Of a stretch of 64,000 bases of DNA, positions 34,993 through 44,880 are shown piece by piece. The DNA lies in assembly GCF_015100395.1 (NCBI RefSeq), contig NZ_AP022847.1, positions 124,001 through 188,000 on the forward strand. Reading direction: 5' to 3'. Every line of letters begins with the position of its first letter. The first letter of the stretch is position 1. The DNA is from Nitrosophilus alvini. Its GTDB lineage: Bacteria > Campylobacterota > Campylobacteria > Campylobacterales > Nitratiruptoraceae. The notes below the pieces were generated by a model. That model searched no databases. It saw only the letters and a list, made by a program, of their open reading frames with translations, and was not told where the DNA came from. A program made the position numbers and the translations under genes.

Positions 34993-35167
34993 GATAAAAG
35001 ATAAGAGCATAGAAGAGCTCGAAGGGATGCTTAGGGAAAAGAGGTTGCTGCTTTTTCAGCTTAGAGCTAAACTGAAAACAATGCAGCTTCAGGACACTAG
35101 CGAGATAAGAAAAACAAGACGCGATATCGCAAGAATTATGACTGCGATAAATGCACAAAAACAATAA
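34979..35167 (+). CDS. rpmC: 50S ribosomal protein L29
   Basis: Small two-helix protein at the tunnel exit. 62 residues, starting [24 protein letters not shown] 34979 preferred over the GTG six bases earlier because it matches the family start. Confidence 0.93.
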   Translation: MKYTEIKDKSIEELEGMLREKRLLLFQLRAKLKTMQLQDTSEIRKTRRDIARIMTAINAQKQ

Positions 35168-35179
35168 AAGGTAGCAGGT

Positions 35180-35431
35180 ATGGCATACAAAAGAGAGATA
35201 CAGGGTGTTGTTGTCAAAAAGTCCGGAGACAAGACTGCATCTGTTCTTGTCGAAAGAAAAGTTATGCACCCGCGCTACCACAAAATCGTAAAAAGATTTA
35301 AAAAATATCTTATTCATGACGAAAGAAATGAAACTAACGTCGGTGATGTTGTGGTGGCAATAGAGTGCAGACCAATCTCTAAAAGAAAATCTTTTAGGCT
35401 CAAAAAAGTGGTTTCCACAGGAGTTAAATAA
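35180..35431 (+). CDS. rpsQ: 30S ribosomal protein S17
   Basis: Primary 16S-binding protein of OB fold. 83 residues; [32 protein letters not shown] is diagnostic. TAATG overlap with rplN. Confidence 0.96.
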   Translation: MAYKREIQGVVVKKSGDKTASVLVERKVMHPRYHKIVKRFKKYLIHDERNETNVGDVVVAIECRPISKRKSFRLKKVVSTGVK

Positions 35432-35799
35432 TGATTCAGAGTTTTACAAGATTAAATGTTGCCGACAACAGCGGCGCAAAAGAAATTATGTGTATTAAAG
35501 TTCTGGGCGGCAGCAAAAGAAGGTATGCAAGCGTAGGAGACGTTATCGTTGCATCTGTAAAAAAAGCGCTGCCTAACGGAAAAGTGAAAAAAGGCCAGGT
35601 AGTGAAGGCCGTAATCGTCAGAACAAAAAAAGAGATCCAGAGAGAAAACGGTTCCTTGATAAGATTTGACGATAATGCAGCAGTAATTTTGGACAACAAG
35701 GGTGAACCGATTGGTACCCGTATTTTCGGACCTGTAAGCAGGGAAGTAAGATACGCAAACTTTATGAAAATCGTTTCCCTTGCTCCGGAGGTGCTTTAA
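35431..35799 (+). CDS. rplN: 50S ribosomal protein L14
   Basis: Intersubunit bridge protein. 122 residues; starts [28 protein letters not shown] and ends [12 protein letters not shown]. First gene after rpsQ in the spc section. Confidence 0.97.
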   Translation: MIQSFTRLNVADNSGAKEIMCIKVLGGSKRRYASVGDVIVASVKKALPNGKVKKGQVVKAVIVRTKKEIQRENGSLIRFDDNAAVILDNKGEPIGTRIFGPVSREVRYANFMKIVSLAPEVL

Positions 35800-36041
35800 T
35801 GGCTAAGAAATTCAAAATCAAAAAAGGTGATACTGTTGAGATTATCACCGGAGATGACAAAGGCAAAAGAGGAGAGGTACTTCAGGTACTGCCTAAAAAA
35901 GATGCGGTTATAGTGGCTGGCTGCAAGATAGTCAAAAAGGCTGTCAAGCCAAGCGAAAAAAATCCTGAAGGTGGATTTATAAACAAAGAGATGCCTATTC
36001 ATATCTCTAATGTTCGAAAAGTAGAAGGTGGCGAATCATGA
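35799..36041 (+). CDS. rplX: 50S ribosomal protein L24
   Basis: Assembly-initiator protein with a KOW motif. 80 residues; [27 protein letters not shown]. Starts at the TAATG of rplN and overlaps rplE by 4 bases. Confidence 0.96.
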   Translation: MAKKFKIKKGDTVEIITGDDKGKRGEVLQVLPKKDAVIVAGCKIVKKAVKPSEKNPEGGFINKEMPIHISNVRKVEGGES

Positions 36042-36592
36042 TAGCGCTTCAAAAAGATTATCAGGAAAAAGTGGTTCCGGCTTTGAGAGAAGCTCTGGAC
36101 ATAAAAAACCCTATGCTTACGCCAAAACTTGAAAAAATTGTTATAAGTGTCGGTTCCGGCGAAGCGAGCAGGGACAGTAAATTGATGCAAAACATTCAAG
36201 ATACAATCAGTCTTATTTCAGGACAGCATGCAGTTGTTACAAAAGCTAGGAAGTCCGAAGCTGGTTTTAAAATCAGAGAAGGAATGCCTGTTGGTGTCAA
36301 AGTAACGCTAAGAGGTGAAAGAATGTGGAATTTCCTTATGAAACTTATCACAATTGCGCTTCCGAGAGTTAAAGATTTCAGAGGACTTCCGAGAAACGGT
36401 TTTGACGGAAGAGGAAACTACAACTTCGGTCTTGACGAGCAGTTGATGTTTCCTGAAGTGGATTATGACAATATCATCAAAACACACGGTATGAATATTA
36501 CGATCGTTACTTCAACCGAGAGCGACAAAGAAGCGTTCAAATTGCTTGAGCTTCTTGGATTACCATTTGCAAAAGGTAGAGAAAATGGCTAA
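36038..36592 (+). CDS. rplE: 50S ribosomal protein L5
   Basis: Binds 5S rRNA and bridges to S13. 184 residues; [31 protein letters not shown], and [14 protein letters not shown]. Its last codons overlap the rpsN start by 8 bases. Confidence 0.97.
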   Translation: MIALQKDYQEKVVPALREALDIKNPMLTPKLEKIVISVGSGEASRDSKLMQNIQDTISLISGQHAVVTKARKSEAGFKIREGMPVGVKVTLRGERMWNFLMKLITIALPRVKDFRGLPRNGFDGRGNYNFGLDEQLMFPEVDYDNIIKTHGMNITIVTSTESDKEAFKLLELLGLPFAKGRENG

Positions 36593-36770
36593 AAAATCAA
36601 TGATAGCGAAAGCTAAGAGAAAACCGAAATTCAAAGTTAGAGCCTATACAAGATGCAGAATCTGCGGCAGACCGCATTCTGTTTACAGAGATTTTGGTCT
36701 CTGCAGAGTATGTCTTAGAAAAATGGCGAGCGAAGGTCTGCTTCCAGGTGTCAGAAAAGCCAGCTGGTAA
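36585..36770 (+). CDS. rpsN: 30S ribosomal protein S14, zinc-binding type
   Basis: Head protein of the 30S. 61 residues with four zinc cysteines in CRICGR and CRVCLR, the short C+ form. ATG 36585 gives [21 protein letters not shown]; a longer frame from 36546 runs back into rplE and is rejected. Confidence 0.95.
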   Translation: MAKKSMIAKAKRKPKFKVRAYTRCRICGRPHSVYRDFGLCRVCLRKMASEGLLPGVRKASW

Positions 36771-36776
36771 GTCACG

Positions 36777-36810
36777 GAATCCGGTAGTCGGGCGGCCGAA
36801 ACCCGGTTTC
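36777..36810 (+). other. Imperfect hairpin in rpsN-rpsH spacer
   Basis: Left arm 36777-36791 and right arm 36796-36810 with loop GCGG. Outer GAA/TTC, CCGG/CCGG, then three mismatches, then four inner pairs ending CGG/CCG: 11 of 15 positions pair. It lies in the 65-base spacer before rpsH and is much richer in GC than the area. Confidence 0.5.
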
Positions 36811-36835
36811 ATAATCACGTAACAAGGAGAATAAA

Positions 36836-37231
36836 TTGATTAACGATATGATAGCTGATTCAATAACTAGAATCAGAAATGCGGCGATGAGAAAACAAGA
36901 GGTCACAAAGCTTCTTTATTCGAAAATAGTTGAAGAGATTGTTAAAATTATGCAGGATAAAGGCTATATAGAAAGCTATAAAGTCGTTGAAGACGGAAAC
37001 AAGAAGTTTATAAACGTAGTTTTGAAATATGACGAAAACGGAAACTCTGTAATAAACGAATTGAAAAGAATCTCAAAGCCTGGAAGAAGAATTTATAAAG
37101 GCAGAGACGAAATAAAAAACTTTAAAAACGGATACGGTACCATTATAGTAAGTACGTCAAAAGGTGTGCTGCCGAATGATAAGGCTTTCAAAGAGGGCGT
37201 AGGCGGCGAAGTTCTTTGTAGTATTTGGTAA
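36836..37231 (+). CDS. rpsH: 30S ribosomal protein S8
   Basis: Central-domain 16S-binding protein and, in E. coli, repressor of the spc operon. 131 residues; starts [19 protein letters not shown] and ends [29 protein letters not shown] start with AAGGAG eight bases upstream. Confidence 0.96.
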   Translation: MINDMIADSITRIRNAAMRKQEVTKLLYSKIVEEIVKIMQDKGYIESYKVVEDGNKKFINVVLKYDENGNSVINELKRISKPGRRIYKGRDEIKNFKNGYGTIIVSTSKGVLPNDKAFKEGVGGEVLCSIW

Positions 37232-37239
37232 TCGGTTAT

Positions 37240-37274
37240 ACGATATCCATTCGAAGAATTCGTAGAAATATCGT
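37240..37274 (+). other. Symmetric hairpin in rpsH-rplF spacer
   Basis: 16-base arms around a GAA loop: ACGATAT at both outer ends and CGAA/TTCG at the inner ends pair perfectly, while four of the five middle positions do not. It lies between the rpsH stop and the rplF ribosome site. No T-run, so not a plain terminator. Confidence 0.6.
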
Positions 37275-37289
37275 AAAAAAAGGAAAAAA

Positions 37290-37826
37290 ATGTCAAGAAT
37301 AGGAAAACAGCCAGTCGCAATACCAAGTGGTATTGAAGTAAAAGTAGACGGACCTAAATTGATTGTCAAAAAAGGCAATATTACAAAAGAACTCGATACC
37401 GAAGGAAGAGTAGATATTGCTGTGGAAGACAATATGATAAAATTTATGCCAAAAGGCGAAGACAGACAGTCAAGAGCCTTCTGGGGAACATACAGAGCAC
37501 TTGCAAACAATATAATAGAAGGCCTGACAAAAGGTTTTGAAAAAAGGCTTGAAATAAACGGTGTGGGTTACAGAGCGGCGGTAAGTGGTAAAACGCTTGA
37601 GCTTCAGCTTGGATTTTCTCATCCGATAAACTTTGAGATTCCCGAAGGTATCGAAATAAAAGTAGAAAAAAACATTATTATCATAAAAGGTGCCGATAAG
37701 CAACAAGTAGGGCAGGTAGCTGCCAAAATAAGAAGTTTCAGACCGCCTGAGCCATATAAAGGAAAAGGTGTCAAATATGTTGATGAAGTTATCATCAGAA
37801 AAGCTGGTAAGACAGCTAAGAAATAG
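37290..37826 (+). CDS. rplF: 50S ribosomal protein L6
   Basis: Near the factor-binding site. 178 residues of two similar halves; starts [20 protein letters not shown] and ends with [19 protein letters not shown]. Confidence 0.97.
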   Translation: MSRIGKQPVAIPSGIEVKVDGPKLIVKKGNITKELDTEGRVDIAVEDNMIKFMPKGEDRQSRAFWGTYRALANNIIEGLTKGFEKRLEINGVGYRAAVSGKTLELQLGFSHPINFEIPEGIEIKVEKNIIIIKGADKQQVGQVAAKIRSFRPPEPYKGKGVKYVDEVIIRKAGKTAKK

Positions 37827-37841
37827 TAAGGGGCGAGTCTT

Positions 37842-38198
37842 ATGAGAGAAACATTGCAAAGAAAGAAAAACCAACTCAGAATAAAAAGAAAAAGAAGAGT
37901 AAGAGGAAAAATAAGAGGTACTGAAACATTGCCTCGTGTTACCGTTTTCAAATCCAACAGACACTTCTACGCTCAGGCAATTGATGATGACAAAAGTCAT
38001 ACTATTGCCTATGCAGACGGAAGCAAAATGGGTTTGAGAGCCAACAAAGAAGATGTCAAAAAAGTCGCTGCAGCTCTTGCTGAGCAGCTAAAAGCCAAAG
38101 GAATAGAGACAATCGTTTTTGACAGAAACGGCTATCTTTACCATGGAGTAGTAGCATCGTTCGCCGATGCGCTAAGAGAAAACGGAATCAAGTTTTAA
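37842..38198 (+). CDS. rplR: 50S ribosomal protein L18
   Basis: 5S rRNA-binding protein. 118 residues; [15 protein letters not shown] and [32 protein letters not shown]. Confidence 0.96.
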   Translation: MRETLQRKKNQLRIKRKRRVRGKIRGTETLPRVTVFKSNRHFYAQAIDDDKSHTIAYADGSKMGLRANKEDVKKVAAALAEQLKAKGIETIVFDRNGYLYHGVVASFADALRENGIKF

Positions 38199-38207
38199 GG
38201 TGTTGAC

Positions 38208-38651
38208 ATGGAAAAGTGGAATAGAGAAGAGTTTGAAGAAGTAGTTGTAAACATAGGTAGAGTTACAAAGGTTGTAAAGGGTGGTAGAAGATTTAGATTT
38301 ACCGCTTTGGTAGTAGTCGGCGATAAAAAAGGTCATGTTGGTTTCGGAATCGGTAAAGCAAAAGAGGTTCCTGATGCTATAAAAAAAGCTATAGACAACG
38401 CTTTTAAAAACATAACGACCGTTCATATCAAAGGCTCTACCATAGCTCATGATGTAACTCACAAATATAATGCAAGCAAAATTTTGCTGAAGCCTGCAAG
38501 CGAGGGTACGGGTGTTATCGCCGGTGGTGCTGCTAGGCCTGTGATAGAACTTGCGGGAATCAAAGATATATTGACAAAATCTTTGGGTTCAAACAACCCT
38601 GCAAACCTTGTCAGGGCAACAGTTGAAGCACTTGCAAAAATCAAGCATTAA
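38208..38651 (+). CDS. rpsE: 30S ribosomal protein S5
   Basis: Decoding-site fidelity protein. 147 residues; [37 protein letters not shown] and [22 protein letters not shown]. The gene for L30 normally found next is absent; the spacer to rplO is only 32 bases. Confidence 0.97.
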   Translation: MEKWNREEFEEVVVNIGRVTKVVKGGRRFRFTALVVVGDKKGHVGFGIGKAKEVPDAIKKAIDNAFKNITTVHIKGSTIAHDVTHKYNASKILLKPASEGTGVIAGGAARPVIELAGIKDILTKSLGSNNPANLVRATVEALAKIKH

Positions 38652-38683
38652 GCAAGAGCAAAATTTTGAATTAAGGAATAAAA

Positions 38684-39085
38684 ATGGCGTTGAATAATCT
38701 ACAACCTGCTTGCAACAGCACGCACAAGACCAAAAGAGTCGGACGCGGACAGGGAAGCGGAATGGGTAAAACTGCCACAAGAGGAAACAAAGGGCAGAAA
38801 TCCAGAACGGGATACAAAAGAAAAAGAGGTTTTGAAGGCGGACAGCAGCCGCTTCAAAGAAGACTCCCAAAAATTGGATTTACATCGAATGTTGTCAAGC
38901 CTTATGTGATAAATGTTGATAAAGTAAAAGCGGTTGCCGCTCTTGACGAGATAACAATAGAGACTATAAGAAGTGTTCACAAGATGAACAAAGGTGTCGA
39001 TAAAGTAAAACTTATAGGAAGTTCTGTTAAAGAGATCGTTTCCAAAATCAAAGACGAAAATATTACTTACAGCGGACAAAAATAA
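38684..39085 (+). CDS. rplO: 50S ribosomal protein L15
   Basis: Assembly protein of the 50S. 133 residues, slightly short for the family; [25 protein letters not shown] and [22 protein letters not shown] overlap with secY. Confidence 0.96.
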   Translation: MALNNLQPACNSTHKTKRVGRGQGSGMGKTATRGNKGQKSRTGYKRKRGFEGGQQPLQRRLPKIGFTSNVVKPYVINVDKVKAVAALDEITIETIRSVHKMNKGVDKVKLIGSSVKEIVSKIKDENITYSGQK

Positions 39086-40347
39086 TGAACAAAGCTCTTT
39101 TGAATAAAATATTTATTACACTCGGATTTTTGTTTCTTTATAGAGTTTTGGCATATGTTCCTGTCCCGGGTGTAAATATTGATGTAGTAAAAGAGTTTTT
39201 TGATTCCCAGGCGGGCAACGCCCTGGGCCTTTTTAATATGTTCAGCGGTAATGCCGTAGAGAGACTAAGTATAATTTCTTTGGGTATCATGCCCTATATT
39301 ACTGCTTCTATTATTATGGAACTGCTTGCAGCTACATTTCCTTCGCTTGGACAGATGAAGAAAGAGCGCGACGGTATGGTCAAATATATGCAGATTATCA
39401 GATATGCGACAATTGCCATTACCATCGTGCAGGCAGTCGGTGTTTCCATCGGACTTCAAAGCCTTACTGGAAGAGCCGGTGAAAGTGCGATAATGATCGA
39501 TATGCCTACGTTTGTAACTGTTGCTGCTATTTCTATGCTTGCCGGAACCATGATACTTATGTGGATTGGTGAACAGATAACCCAAAGAGGTATTGGAAAC
39601 GGTATAAGCTTGATAATTTTTGCCGGTATTGTATCGGGTATCCCTTCTGCAATCGCAGGAACGATCAATCTTGTAAATACAGGCGAACTTAACTTTCTTG
39701 TTCTTATAGCAATAGCTGCGATAATACTTCTTACAGTCGGATTTATTATATACGTGGAACTTGGAGAAAGAAGAATACCGATATCTTATTCAAGAAAAAC
39801 CATAATGCAGAATCAAAACAAAAGAGTCATGAATTATATTCCTATAAAAGTGAATCTGAGCGGAGTTATTCCTCCGATTTTTGCTTCAGCACTGTTGATG
39901 TTTCCTACAACCATATTGCAGGCAAGTACTAACCCAATAATACAGAAAATTTCAGACTTTCTTAATCCGAACGGATATTTCTTTAACTTGTTGATGTTCT
40001 TTCTTGTTGTATTTTTTGCTTATTTTTATGCATCGATTGTTTTCAATGCAAAAGATATTGCTGAAAATCTTAAGCGACAGGGTGGCTTTATACCGGGTGT
40101 AAGGCCTGGAGAGCATACAGCGGAATTTCTGAATCAAGTTGCGAGCAGGCTTACGTTCTGGGGTGCGATTTATCTCGGAATCATATCTACACTTCCATGG
40201 ATTTTAGTAAAGGGTATGGGTGTTCCTTTCTATTTCGGAGGAACAGCGGTTCTAATTGTCGTACAGGTTGCACTTGATACGATGAGAAAGATAGAAGCCC
40301 AGATATATATGAGCAAGTATGAAACTCTGAGTGCCGTAGGACTTTGA
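39085..40347 (+). CDS. secY: Preprotein translocase subunit SecY
   Basis: Pore-forming subunit of the Sec translocon in the inner membrane, partner of SecE (54685-54864). 420 residues with ten hydrophobic segments; PVPGVNIDVVKEFF, ALGLFNMFSGNAVERLSIISLGIMPYITASIIMEL (plug region) and GGFIPGVRPGEHTAEFLN. TGATG overlap with map. Confidence 0.97.
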   Translation: MNKALLNKIFITLGFLFLYRVLAYVPVPGVNIDVVKEFFDSQAGNALGLFNMFSGNAVERLSIISLGIMPYITASIIMELLAATFPSLGQMKKERDGMVKYMQIIRYATIAITIVQAVGVSIGLQSLTGRAGESAIMIDMPTFVTVAAISMLAGTMILMWIGEQITQRGIGNGISLIIFAGIVSGIPSAIAGTINLVNTGELNFLVLIAIAAIILLTVGFIIYVELGERRIPISYSRKTIMQNQNKRVMNYIPIKVNLSGVIPPIFASALLMFPTTILQASTNPIIQKISDFLNPNGYFFNLLMFFLVVFFAYFYASIVFNAKDIAENLKRQGGFIPGVRPGEHTAEFLNQVASRLTFWGAIYLGIISTLPWILVKGMGVPFYFGGTAVLIVVQVALDTMRKIEAQIYMSKYETLSAVGL

Positions 40348-41108
40348 TGTCGATAGCCGTAAGGAAACCCAAAGAGATAGAGGCTTTGAGAAGAGCCAAT
40401 ATCATAGTGGCCGAAACTCTTGAACTGCTTGTTAAGGAGTGCAGGCCCGGGGTAACCCTTAAAGAGCTTGACAAAATGGGCGAAGAGTATATAAGAAGCA
40501 GAGGCGCCACCCCTTCATTTAAAGGACTTTACGGTTTTCCGGCCTCGGTCTGCACTTCTGTCAATGAAGTTATCATTCATGGAATACCCAGTGATTACAA
40601 ACTTAAAAACGGCGATATAATAGGACTAGATATCGGTACGCAGCTCGACGGCTGGTATGGTGATGCAGCTATAACAGTCGGTGTGGGAGAGATATCCCAA
40701 AAAGACAAAGATCTCATTGCCTGTGCCAAAGATACATTGATGTTTGCAATTTCAATTATAAAAGCCGGAATGAGATTTAAAGAGCTCAGTTACGAGATAG
40801 AGAAATTTATCAAATCTCGCGGGTTTGTCCCTCTTCACGGTTTTTGCGGGCATGGAATAGGCAGGAAGCCTCATGAAGAGCCGGAAATCCCAAACTACCT
40901 TGAACACGGAACGCCCAAAAGCGGACCGAAAATCAAAGAGGGAATGGTTTTTTGCCTTGAGCCGATGATATGTCAAAAACTAGGAACGCCCAAGATTCTT
41001 GAAGATAAATGGTCGGTTGTATCAGAAGATGGACTCAACGGCAGTCATTATGAGCATACTGTTGCTATCATAGATGGCAGAGCAGAGATACTAAGCAGCG
41101 TCAGTTAA
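40347..41108 (+). CDS. map: Methionine aminopeptidase, type I
   Basis: Removes N-terminal Met from nascent proteins. 253 residues with the pita-bread metal ligands: Asp pair in DIGTQLDGWYGDAAIT, His in GHGIGRKPHEEPEIPNY, Glu in VFCLEPM, and Glu in SHYEHTVAI. No adk gene lies between secY and map, unlike many bacteria. Confidence 0.96.
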   Translation: MSIAVRKPKEIEALRRANIIVAETLELLVKECRPGVTLKELDKMGEEYIRSRGATPSFKGLYGFPASVCTSVNEVIIHGIPSDYKLKNGDIIGLDIGTQLDGWYGDAAITVGVGEISQKDKDLIACAKDTLMFAISIIKAGMRFKELSYEIEKFIKSRGFVPLHGFCGHGIGRKPHEEPEIPNYLEHGTPKSGPKIKEGMVFCLEPMICQKLGTPKILEDKWSVVSEDGLNGSHYEHTVAIIDGRAEILSSVS

Positions 41109-41168
41109 AAAAAGGCGTTAATAAGTAGAAAAGCAATTTAGCTTTCTAATTTAAAAAGAGGAGGATTG

Positions 41169-41387
41169 ATGGCAAAAGATGATGTTATAGAAGTTGACGG
41201 TATAGTCAAAGAAGCGTTGCCGAATGCAACGTTCAGAGTCGAACTCGAAAACGGCCATGTTGTACTTTGTCATATCGCAGGCAAAATGAGGATGCATTAT
41301 ATAAAAATACTGCCTGGAGACAAAGTAAAAGTAGAACTTACACCATACAGCCTGGATAAAGGCAGAATAACTTTCAGATATAAGTAA
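41169..41387 (+). CDS. infA: Translation initiation factor IF-1
   Basis: A-site-blocking OB-fold factor. 72 residues; [43 protein letters not shown] 41169 follows GAGGAGG; the spacer before it holds a small hairpin around TAGAAAAGC/GCTTTCTA. Confidence 0.97.
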   Translation: MAKDDVIEVDGIVKEALPNATFRVELENGHVVLCHIAGKMRMHYIKILPGDKVKVELTPYSLDKGRITFRYK

Positions 41388-41406
41388 AGTTTTACGTAAT
41401 TTTTTA

Positions 41407-41412
41407 TATAAT
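41407..41412 (+). promoter_or_regulatory. -10 box upstream of the infA-rpmJ structured region
   Basis: TATAAT, 20 bases past the infA stop. Transcription would begin near 41419, at the first base of the closing helix of the structured region. Confidence 0.55.
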
Positions 41413-41418
41413 AGTGGC

Positions 41419-41600
41419 CTTTTTGGAAACTGCGCGAAGAATCTTTGCATAAATTGCACTGTTTATGCGAGGATTGGTTTAATAGGACTCGTTAAACCTG
41501 TGCGTACCGAAGGATAGTGCAAACAAGGTTGGTCGTACGGCGATATGGTGCTGTTTGGAGCGTAGTAACGAACCGACAGACGTCAGTTTGCCGAAAAACC
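41419..41600 (+). ncRNA. Candidate structured RNA or leader between infA and rpmJ
   Basis: No gene reads through 41388-41699. A TATAAT stands just before it. The ends pair: 41420-41432 (TTTTTGGAAACTG) with 41584-41598, 13 bp with two single-G bulges. Inside are a hairpin 41440-41475 (AATC, GCATAAA / TTTATGC, GATT), a hairpin 41476-41498 (GGTTTAA / TTAAACC, 9-base loop), a CGTAC/GTACG stem (41503-41507 with 41535-41539), and a CTGT/ACAG stem (41551-41554 with 41575-41578). This is not RNase P, tmRNA, SRP or a tRNA by its sequence. It may be a leader for the rpmJ-rpsM-rpsK-rpsD-rpoA part, where S4 control is known in E. coli, or a separate RNA such as 6S. Confidence 0.5.
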
Positions 41601-41607
41601 AAAAAGA

Positions 41608-41676
41608 GGTTGAAGGAGATGAAGGCTGAAGGTTGAAGAGATGTTCTACACCTTCATACCGTATTCTTCTTCCTTC
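41608..41676 (+). repeat. GAAGG-type imperfect palindrome before rpmJ
   Basis: Purine-rich left arm 41608-41640 (GGTTGAAGGAGATGAAGGCT...) and pyrimidine-rich right arm 41645-41676 (…CCTTCATACC...TTCCTTC). Pairing is interrupted; it is the weakest member of the family that also occurs at 43277, 47914 and 54531. Confidence 0.5.
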
Positions 41677-41699
41677 TATAATTCACAGAAGGAGAATAG

Positions 41700-41813
41700 A
41701 TGAAAGTCAGAGCATCTGTAAAGAAAATGTGCGAAAAATGCAAGATTATCAAACGCAAAGGCGTTGTAAGAGTAATCTGCGTAAATCCAAAACACAAACA
41801 GAGACAAGGATAA
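41700..41813 (+). CDS. rpmJ: 50S ribosomal protein L36
   Basis: 37 residues: [19 protein letters not shown], then [16 protein letters not shown]. Three Cys and one His form the zinc site (C-x2-C...C-x4-H). AGAAGGAG precedes the ATG; rpsM follows after 3 bases. Confidence 0.96.
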   Translation: MKVRASVKKMCEKCKIIKRKGVVRVICVNPKHKQRQG

Positions 41814-41816
41814 CAA

Positions 41817-42179
41817 ATGGCAAGGATTGCTGGTGTTGATCTACCCAAAAAGAAAAGAATAGAGTATGCACTTCCGTATATATACGGTATAGGACTTACT
41901 ACATCAAGAAAGATTCTTGATGCTATCGGTATATCATATGACAAAAGAGTCTATGAGCTTACCGAAGAAGAAGTTGCAAAAATCAACAAAGAGATCCGCG
42001 AAAACTATATGGTTGAGGGTGATCTTAGAAAAAAAGTGGCTATGGATATAAAAGCGCTCATGGATATAGGGTGCTACAGAGGTTTAAGACACAGAAGAGG
42101 TCTTCCTGTAAGAGGCCAGAGAACAAAAACAAATGCCAGAACAAGAAAAGGCAAAAAGAAAACCGTAGGTTCAAAATAA
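41817..42179 (+). CDS. rpsM: 30S ribosomal protein S13
   Basis: Head protein of the 30S that bridges to L5. 120 residues; [25 protein letters not shown] and [24 protein letters not shown]. Confidence 0.97.
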   Translation: MARIAGVDLPKKKRIEYALPYIYGIGLTTSRKILDAIGISYDKRVYELTEEEVAKINKEIRENYMVEGDLRKKVAMDIKALMDIGCYRGLRHRRGLPVRGQRTKTNARTRKGKKKTVGSK

Positions 42180-42196
42180 AGGAACAGGGAGAATAG

Positions 42197-42586
42197 ATGG
42201 CTAAGAGAAGAATTAGAAAAAAGGTTGTAAAAAAGAATATAGCAAAAGGTGTAGTCTATATCTCTGCAACCTTTAACAACACTGTTGTTACTGTTACTGA
42301 TGAAATGGGCAACGTCATTGCATGGAGCAGTGCCGGAAGCCTTGGATTCAAAGGAAGCAAGAAATCGACTCCTTTCGCGGCTCAGCAAGCTGTTGAAGAT
42401 GCTATGACAAAAGCAAAAGAGCACGGCATAAAAGAAGTCGGGATTAAAGTACAGGGACCAGGAAGCGGAAGAGACACCGCTGTAAAATCAGTGGGTGCCA
42501 TAGAAGGTATAAGAGTCCTGTTCTTTAAAGATATTACACCGTTACCACACAACGGATGCAGACCTCCAAAAAGAAGAAGAGTATAA
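42197..42586 (+). CDS. rpsK: 30S ribosomal protein S11
   Basis: Platform protein near the E site. 129 residues; [17 protein letters not shown] and [34 protein letters not shown]. Confidence 0.97.
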   Translation: MAKRRIRKKVVKKNIAKGVVYISATFNNTVVTVTDEMGNVIAWSSAGSLGFKGSKKSTPFAAQQAVEDAMTKAKEHGIKEVGIKVQGPGSGRDTAVKSVGAIEGIRVLFFKDITPLPHNGCRPPKRRRV

Positions 42587-42651
42587 AATAGCCTTTGGTG
42601 CGCTTAAGTCAGAGTCCAAAAAGATAAGAATTTAGAAGGTTAGGAGATAAA

Positions 42652-43278
42652 ATGGCTAGATATAGAGGTCCGGTTGAAAAAATCGAGAGAAGATTGGGTG
42701 TTAGCTTGGCACTTAAAGGCGAAAGAAGGTTGGCCGGTAAAAGTGCTCTTGAAAAGAGACCATATGCTCCGGGTCAACATGGACAAAGAAGAGCAAAAAT
42801 TTCCGAATACGGTTTGCAGCTTAGAGAAAAGCAAAAAGCAAAGTATATGTATGGAGTTTCCGAAAAACAATTTAGAAATCTGTTTAAAGAAGCTGCAAGA
42901 ATGGAAGGAAATACAGGTGCAAACCTGATAACTCTTCTTGAAAGAAGACTTGACAATGTTGTTTACAGAATGGGCTTTGCAAGTACAAGAAGATTTGCAA
43001 GACAGCTTGTAAACCACGGACATGTTCTTGTTGACGGAAGAAGAGTGAATATCCCTTCTTACAGAGTTAAGCCCGGACAAAAAATTGAGATAAGAGAAAA
43101 ATCAAAAAACAATCCTCAGGTACAAAGGTCTTTGGAACTTACTGCTCAGACAGGGATTGTACCTTGGGTTGATGTTGATAAAGATAAAGTATTTGGCATA
43201 TTTACCAGACTTCCCGAAAGAGAAGAGGTTGTAATCCCTGTAGAAGAGCGTCTAATAGTCGAGCTATACTCCAAGTAA
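42652..43278 (+). CDS. rpsD: 30S ribosomal protein S4
   Basis: Initiates 16S assembly and, in E. coli, represses the alpha operon. 208 residues, starting [18 protein letters not shown]; no cysteines, so the zinc-free form. The S4 RNA-binding domain [39 protein letters not shown] is clear. Its stop lies in the arm of a GAAGG-type palindrome. Confidence 0.97.
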   Translation: MARYRGPVEKIERRLGVSLALKGERRLAGKSALEKRPYAPGQHGQRRAKISEYGLQLREKQKAKYMYGVSEKQFRNLFKEAARMEGNTGANLITLLERRLDNVVYRMGFASTRRFARQLVNHGHVLVDGRRVNIPSYRVKPGQKIEIREKSKNNPQVQRSLELTAQTGIVPWVDVDKDKVFGIFTRLPEREEVVIPVEERLIVELYSK

Positions 43279-43355
43279 GGTAGAAGGAGATAAGGCAGAA
43301 GGCAGGAGAGTTTTGTTATATATTCTTCAACCTTCGACCTTCAGCCTTCGACCTT
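43277..43355 (+). repeat. GAAGG-type long palindrome between rpsD and rpoA
   Basis: Left arm 43277-43310 is AAGGTAGAAGGAGATAAGG... ; right arm 43324-43355 is TCTTCAACCTTCGACC... ending CGACCTT. The AAGG, GAAGG, AAGG, GAAGG and AGA blocks of the left arm match the right arm in register with small mismatched joints. Loop about 13 bases. Confidence 0.75.
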
Positions 43356-43388
43356 AAATTTTAAAAATTCAAAAAGAGAGAGTAAGCA

Positions 43389-44387
43389 ATGAAAAAAATA
43401 AAAACTTCGCCATTTATGCCGTCAGAAGTTGAGATTGCAAAAGTATCAGATAATGAAATTAAAATAGAAGCGTATCCTTTTGAAAGCGGATATGCCATAT
43501 CTTTGGCTCATCCGTTAAGAAGACTGCTTCTAAGTAGTACTATAGGATATGCCCCTATAGCCGTCAAAATAGAAGGGGCCTCTCATGAATTTGACAGCAT
43601 CAGAGGAATGCTTGAAGATGTGGCTGTATTTATAATAAATTTAAAAAATATACGCTTCAAGCTTAAAAACGATGCAGAAAAAGTTGAAGTCAACTATGAA
43701 TTCACAGGTCCCAAAGAGATATACGGAAAAGATATGGAAACAGAAGAGGTGGAAGTAGTTACACCTGAAAACTTTCTTGCAACTCTCAACGAGGATGCAG
43801 AGGTAAAATTCTCTCTTATTATTCATAAAGGTATCGGTTATGTACCTAGTGAAGAGATAAGGGAGGAGTTGCCAGAGGGATATATTCCTCTTGATGCATT
43901 CTTTACTCCCGTAAGAAAAGCGGTTTATGAGATAGAAAATATTCTTGTCGAAGACAATCCGAATTTTGAAAAGATTGTATTCAATATTCAGACAGATGGC
44001 CAGATAGACCCGTTGAGTGCATTTAAAGATGCTTTGGGTGTTATGTACAAACAGATGTCTGTTTTCAATAATGAACTCAATATCGATATAGTTCAAAGTG
44101 CGGAAACACAAGAAGAGATACCCGGATTGAAAAAGCTTCTTCAAAAGATCGAAGCGCTCAATCTAAGCGCAAGAAGCCATAACTGTTTGGAAAGAGCGGG
44201 TATAAAATATATAGGTGAGTTGGTCCTTATGACCGAAAATGAACTCAAAAATGTTAAGAATCTCGGAAAAAAATCTCTTGAAGAGATAAAAGAAAAACTT
44301 GAAGAGTTGGGTTTTTCTCCGGAAAAAGGTCTAAGCAGCGAAGAGGCTGAGGCATTGAAAAAAAGAATCGAAAAGATCAAGTCCTAA
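43389..44387 (+). CDS. rpoA: RNA polymerase alpha subunit
   Basis: Assembly platform for beta and beta' with a C-terminal domain for UP elements and activators. 332 residues; N-terminal [30 protein letters not shown] and C-terminal [47 protein letters not shown]. Expected length. Confidence 0.97.
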   Translation: MKKIKTSPFMPSEVEIAKVSDNEIKIEAYPFESGYAISLAHPLRRLLLSSTIGYAPIAVKIEGASHEFDSIRGMLEDVAVFIINLKNIRFKLKNDAEKVEVNYEFTGPKEIYGKDMETEEVEVVTPENFLATLNEDAEVKFSLIIHKGIGYVPSEEIREELPEGYIPLDAFFTPVRKAVYEIENILVEDNPNFEKIVFNIQTDGQIDPLSAFKDALGVMYKQMSVFNNELNIDIVQSAETQEEIPGLKKLLQKIEALNLSARSHNCLERAGIKYIGELVLMTENELKNVKNLGKKSLEEIKEKLEELGFSPEKGLSSEEAEALKKRIEKIKS

Positions 44388-44397
44388 AGGGTGAGAA

Positions 44398-44748
44398 ATG
44401 AGACATAAACACGGATACAGAAAACTTGGAAGAACAAGTTCTCATAGAAAAGCGCTTCTTAAAAATATGGCGATAGCACTTATTATGAATGAAAAGATTG
44501 AAACAACTGTTGCCAAAGCAAAAACACTCAGAAGTTATATTGAAAAACTTATTACAAAAGCAAAAGCAGGTGATTTTAATGCACACAGAGAAGTGTACGC
44601 ATATCTTCAGGACAAAGCTGCTACAAAAAAACTGGTAGAAGAGTTGGCACCAAGATATAATGAGAGAAACGGCGGATACACTAGAATAGTTAGAACTAGA
44701 ATAAGAAGAGGTGATGCTGCTCCTATGGCTTTCATAGAGCTTGTATAG
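44398..44748 (+). CDS. rplQ: 50S ribosomal protein L17
   Basis: Last gene of the alpha operon. 116 residues; [24 protein letters not shown] and [27 protein letters not shown]. Preceded by AAAGGGTGA. Confidence 0.97.
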   Translation: MRHKHGYRKLGRTSSHRKALLKNMAIALIMNEKIETTVAKAKTLRSYIEKLITKAKAGDFNAHREVYAYLQDKAATKKLVEELAPRYNERNGGYTRIVRTRIRRGDAAPMAFIELV

Positions 44749-44752
44749 CTAC

Positions 44753-44772
44753 TCAAGGGTCTTCACCCTTGA
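44753..44772 (+). terminator. Hairpin after rplQ, likely end of the ribosomal operon
   Basis: TCAAGGGT, CTTC loop, ACCCTTGA: a perfect 8-bp stem 4 bases past the rplQ stop. There is no T-run, so termination may need Rho, or the hairpin protects the 3' end. Confidence 0.55.
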
Positions 44773-44880
44773 TGGCACCTACACACAAACTCCAAACTAA
44801 TACAATTTATTAATCTTTGTCTAAGCCTTATTTACATATATTCTTGACAATACTTATCATTAACGATTAAAGGATTGCTT

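Noticed and set aside
38652-38683. Hidden rpmD (L30) gene between rpsE and rplO
   Set aside because: Only 32 bases are available; L30 is absent here, as in many Campylobacterota.
41419-41600. RNase P RNA, tmRNA or SRP RNA
   Set aside because: Their conserved cores (GAAAGTCC-type, resume codon with tRNA-like ends, GGAA domain IV) are not present.
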